From: Giardia muris
Taxonomy: Eukaryota; Fornicata; Diplomonadida; Hexamitidae
DNA length: 64,000 nt
Assembly (NCBI GenBank): GCA_006247105.1
Contig: CM016926.1
Coordinates: 1,116,001-1,180,000 of the forward strand
Direction of reading: 5' to 3'
The notes under the pieces were generated by a model, which saw nothing but the letters and a program-made list of their open reading frames with translations, did no database searches and was not told where the DNA came from. The translations under genes and the position numbers were made by a program. Below, in pieces: positions 63,125 to 64,000 of this stretch (position 1 is the first letter of the stretch; every line of letters starts with the position of its first letter).

Positions 63125-63675
63125 GTCATACTGATTTCATTCGACAACAATACGCTCCGAACATCTCTCCTAAGCGGCGAGCAGACCTTCGCGCGAGGTT
63201 CGTGCAGTGCGACGTTGACAATTCGGGCTATATCTCGGCGTTTGAGCTGCAGTCCCTCCTCTCAACTGAGGCAAACCAGTTCCCAACAAGTGCCGCAAGG
63301 ATGCTTGTACGAATCTACTCCCGCCAGGGTCAGATCTCGTTTGAGGAATACGTCCAAATCGAGAGCTTTGTCGAGCTATGTCGGACTGCGTTCCATGGAC
63401 CTAACGGGGAGAACCGTCGCCAACTGAAGCGAGCCGAGGTCTCCGAGGCGTTATTGAGCCTCGGACTCAACTTCACCCCCGAGACCATCTCTCTCCTCTT
63501 TAAGCACTTTGATTCCACGCATACGGGAATCTTGACACTGCCTCAGTGGCATTGTTTTACCTCTTTGTGCCTTCTTGGGCGGCGGCTCTTTAATGAATGG
63601 GATGTCCAGTCAAAAGGAGAACTCATAATCGGCTTGGAACAAACGCTTCTCATTGGAATCTGGTTTCTTGAATGA
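63121..63675 (+). CDS. penta-EF-hand calcium-binding protein, 184 aa
   Basis: The best EF loop is DVDNSGYISAFE (residues 31-42), with canonical calcium ligands. A second degenerate loop is YSRQGQISFEE (~66-76). DSTHTGILTLPQ (131-142) is near-canonical but ends in Gln instead of Glu. DVQSKGELIIGL (~161-172) is weaker. The spacing and length fit the penta-EF-hand family (ALG-2, sorcin, grancalcin), which bind membranes or partner proteins in response to calcium. The Gly/Pro-rich N-terminal extension seen in some animal members is absent. The ATG overlaps the preceding TGA (ATGA), and the gene is convergent with the partial gene at the window edge. Confidence 0.75.
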   Translation: MSHTDFIRQQYAPNISPKRRADLRARFVQCDVDNSGYISAFELQSLLSTEANQFPTSAARMLVRIYSRQGQISFEEYVQIESFVELCRTAFHGPNGENRRQLKRAEVSEALLSLGLNFTPETISLLFKHFDSTHTGILTLPQWHCFTSLCLLGRRLFNEWDVQSKGELIIGLEQTLLIGIWFLE

Positions 63676-63702
63676 TCCTCTAAGAGAAGCCTCTTTTAAG
63701 AT

Positions 63703-64000
63703 TCACGATGATGGATGATATTGAACATTGAGCCGTGGAGATCCTTTGGACATGTCCGTCCTTGTGCTAGCGTCAACATTCGTGCTATCCGTTGGTAGTG
63801 AAAACGAATAGGAAAGTTCGGCTACGGCACCATTGTTATCAGCTTCTTCATAAGCACTAGCTGAGAACACTGTGAAGTGCTCAGGCCGCTGTCGTAGCTC
63901 ACTGGCTGTGAACGTATGTAAATACTCAAATGCCCTATGCTTATTATTAGCGGAGAAATCATGTCTAAGCCCTTCTGCCGCAAATTCATGCCCACGGAAG
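63703..64000 (-). CDS. 3' end of a minus-strand gene, product unknown (partial)
   Basis: A minus-strand frame is open from the window edge (64000) to a TGA at 63703-63705, giving 98 residues with no start inside the window. The visible part is hydrophilic, with FSANNKHRAFEYLHTFTASE near its beginning and a Ser/Thr-rich end, and resembles no family I know. The 27-base convergent spacing to the EF-hand gene and the uninterrupted frame support it being a real gene tail. Confidence 0.55.
   Translation of the reverse strand, partial: FRGHEFAAEGLRHDFSANNKHRAFEYLHTFTASELRQRPEHFTVFSASAYEEADNNGAVAELSYSFSLPTDSTNVDASTRTDMSKGSPRLNVQYHPSS

Overview
The window looks like a gene-dense chromosome segment of a diplomonad of the genus Giardia. 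The evidence is: long intron-free genes packed on both strands with gaps of 0-80 bases; all three standard stop codons used as stops, which argues against Spironucleus-type code change; many ankyrin repeats of the TALMYAA type; a NEK-type kinase relic fused to ankyrin repeats; and AGTRAA hexamers (the Giardia poly(A) signal) at or just after several stop codons. Giardia muris is a reasonable guess, but the species is not proven from sequence alone.

Layout. 1-276: possible tail of an upstream gene and a short non-coding stretch. 277-1088: two small unknown genes with ATGA overlap, the second a membrane protein. 1114-9737: three consecutive large genes, the first resembling SAPS-domain (PP6/SIT4 phosphatase regulatory) proteins and the next two looking like diverged relatives. 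9712-12168: gamma-tubulin complex component. 12170-15201 (minus): an ankyrin/Cys-rich protein and N-myristoyltransferase. 15389-21167: a tandem cyclic-nucleotide-binding-fold protein overlapping a CFAP70-like axonemal protein. 21202-23424: NEK-like pseudokinase with ankyrin repeats. 23443-28736 (minus): BMS1 GTPase and a UTP5-like WD protein, both of the small-subunit processome. 28815-33275: condensin D3-like HEAT protein. 33311-34866: a small coiled-coil gene and a tRNA-dihydrouridine synthase, divergent. 34863-41791 (minus): a giant ankyrin protein and an unknown protein. 41827-42657: two tandem Chibby-like coiled-coil genes. 42654-45067: a leucine-rich-type protein and Trm7-like tRNA methyltransferase, divergent. 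45064-51525 (minus): a 2153-residue BLM10/PA200-like protein. 51537-59403: a small basic gene, a FAM135-like alpha/beta hydrolase, a large helical-repeat protein and a NIFK/Nop15-like RRM protein. 59449-60783 (minus): NAD kinase. 60890-62449: two identical ubiquitin genes in a 510-base inverted repeat. 62483-63675: Naa50-like acetyltransferase and a penta-EF-hand protein. 63703-64000: the 3' end of a minus-strand gene cut by the window edge.

Functional themes are flagella and microtubules (GCP, CFAP70-like, two Chibby-like), ribosome and tRNA maturation (BMS1, UTP5-like, NIFK-like, Dus, Trm7), N-terminal protein modification (NMT, Naa50-like), and ubiquitin/proteasome. No transposon, CRISPR, rRNA or tRNA gene was recognised. 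Starts were set to ATG: several reading frames extend upstream only through GTG or TTG, which would make them overlap neighbours. With ATG starts, divergent start codons lie as little as 8, 11, 17 and 35 bases apart, and three convergent pairs share their stop codons in a 4-base overlap.
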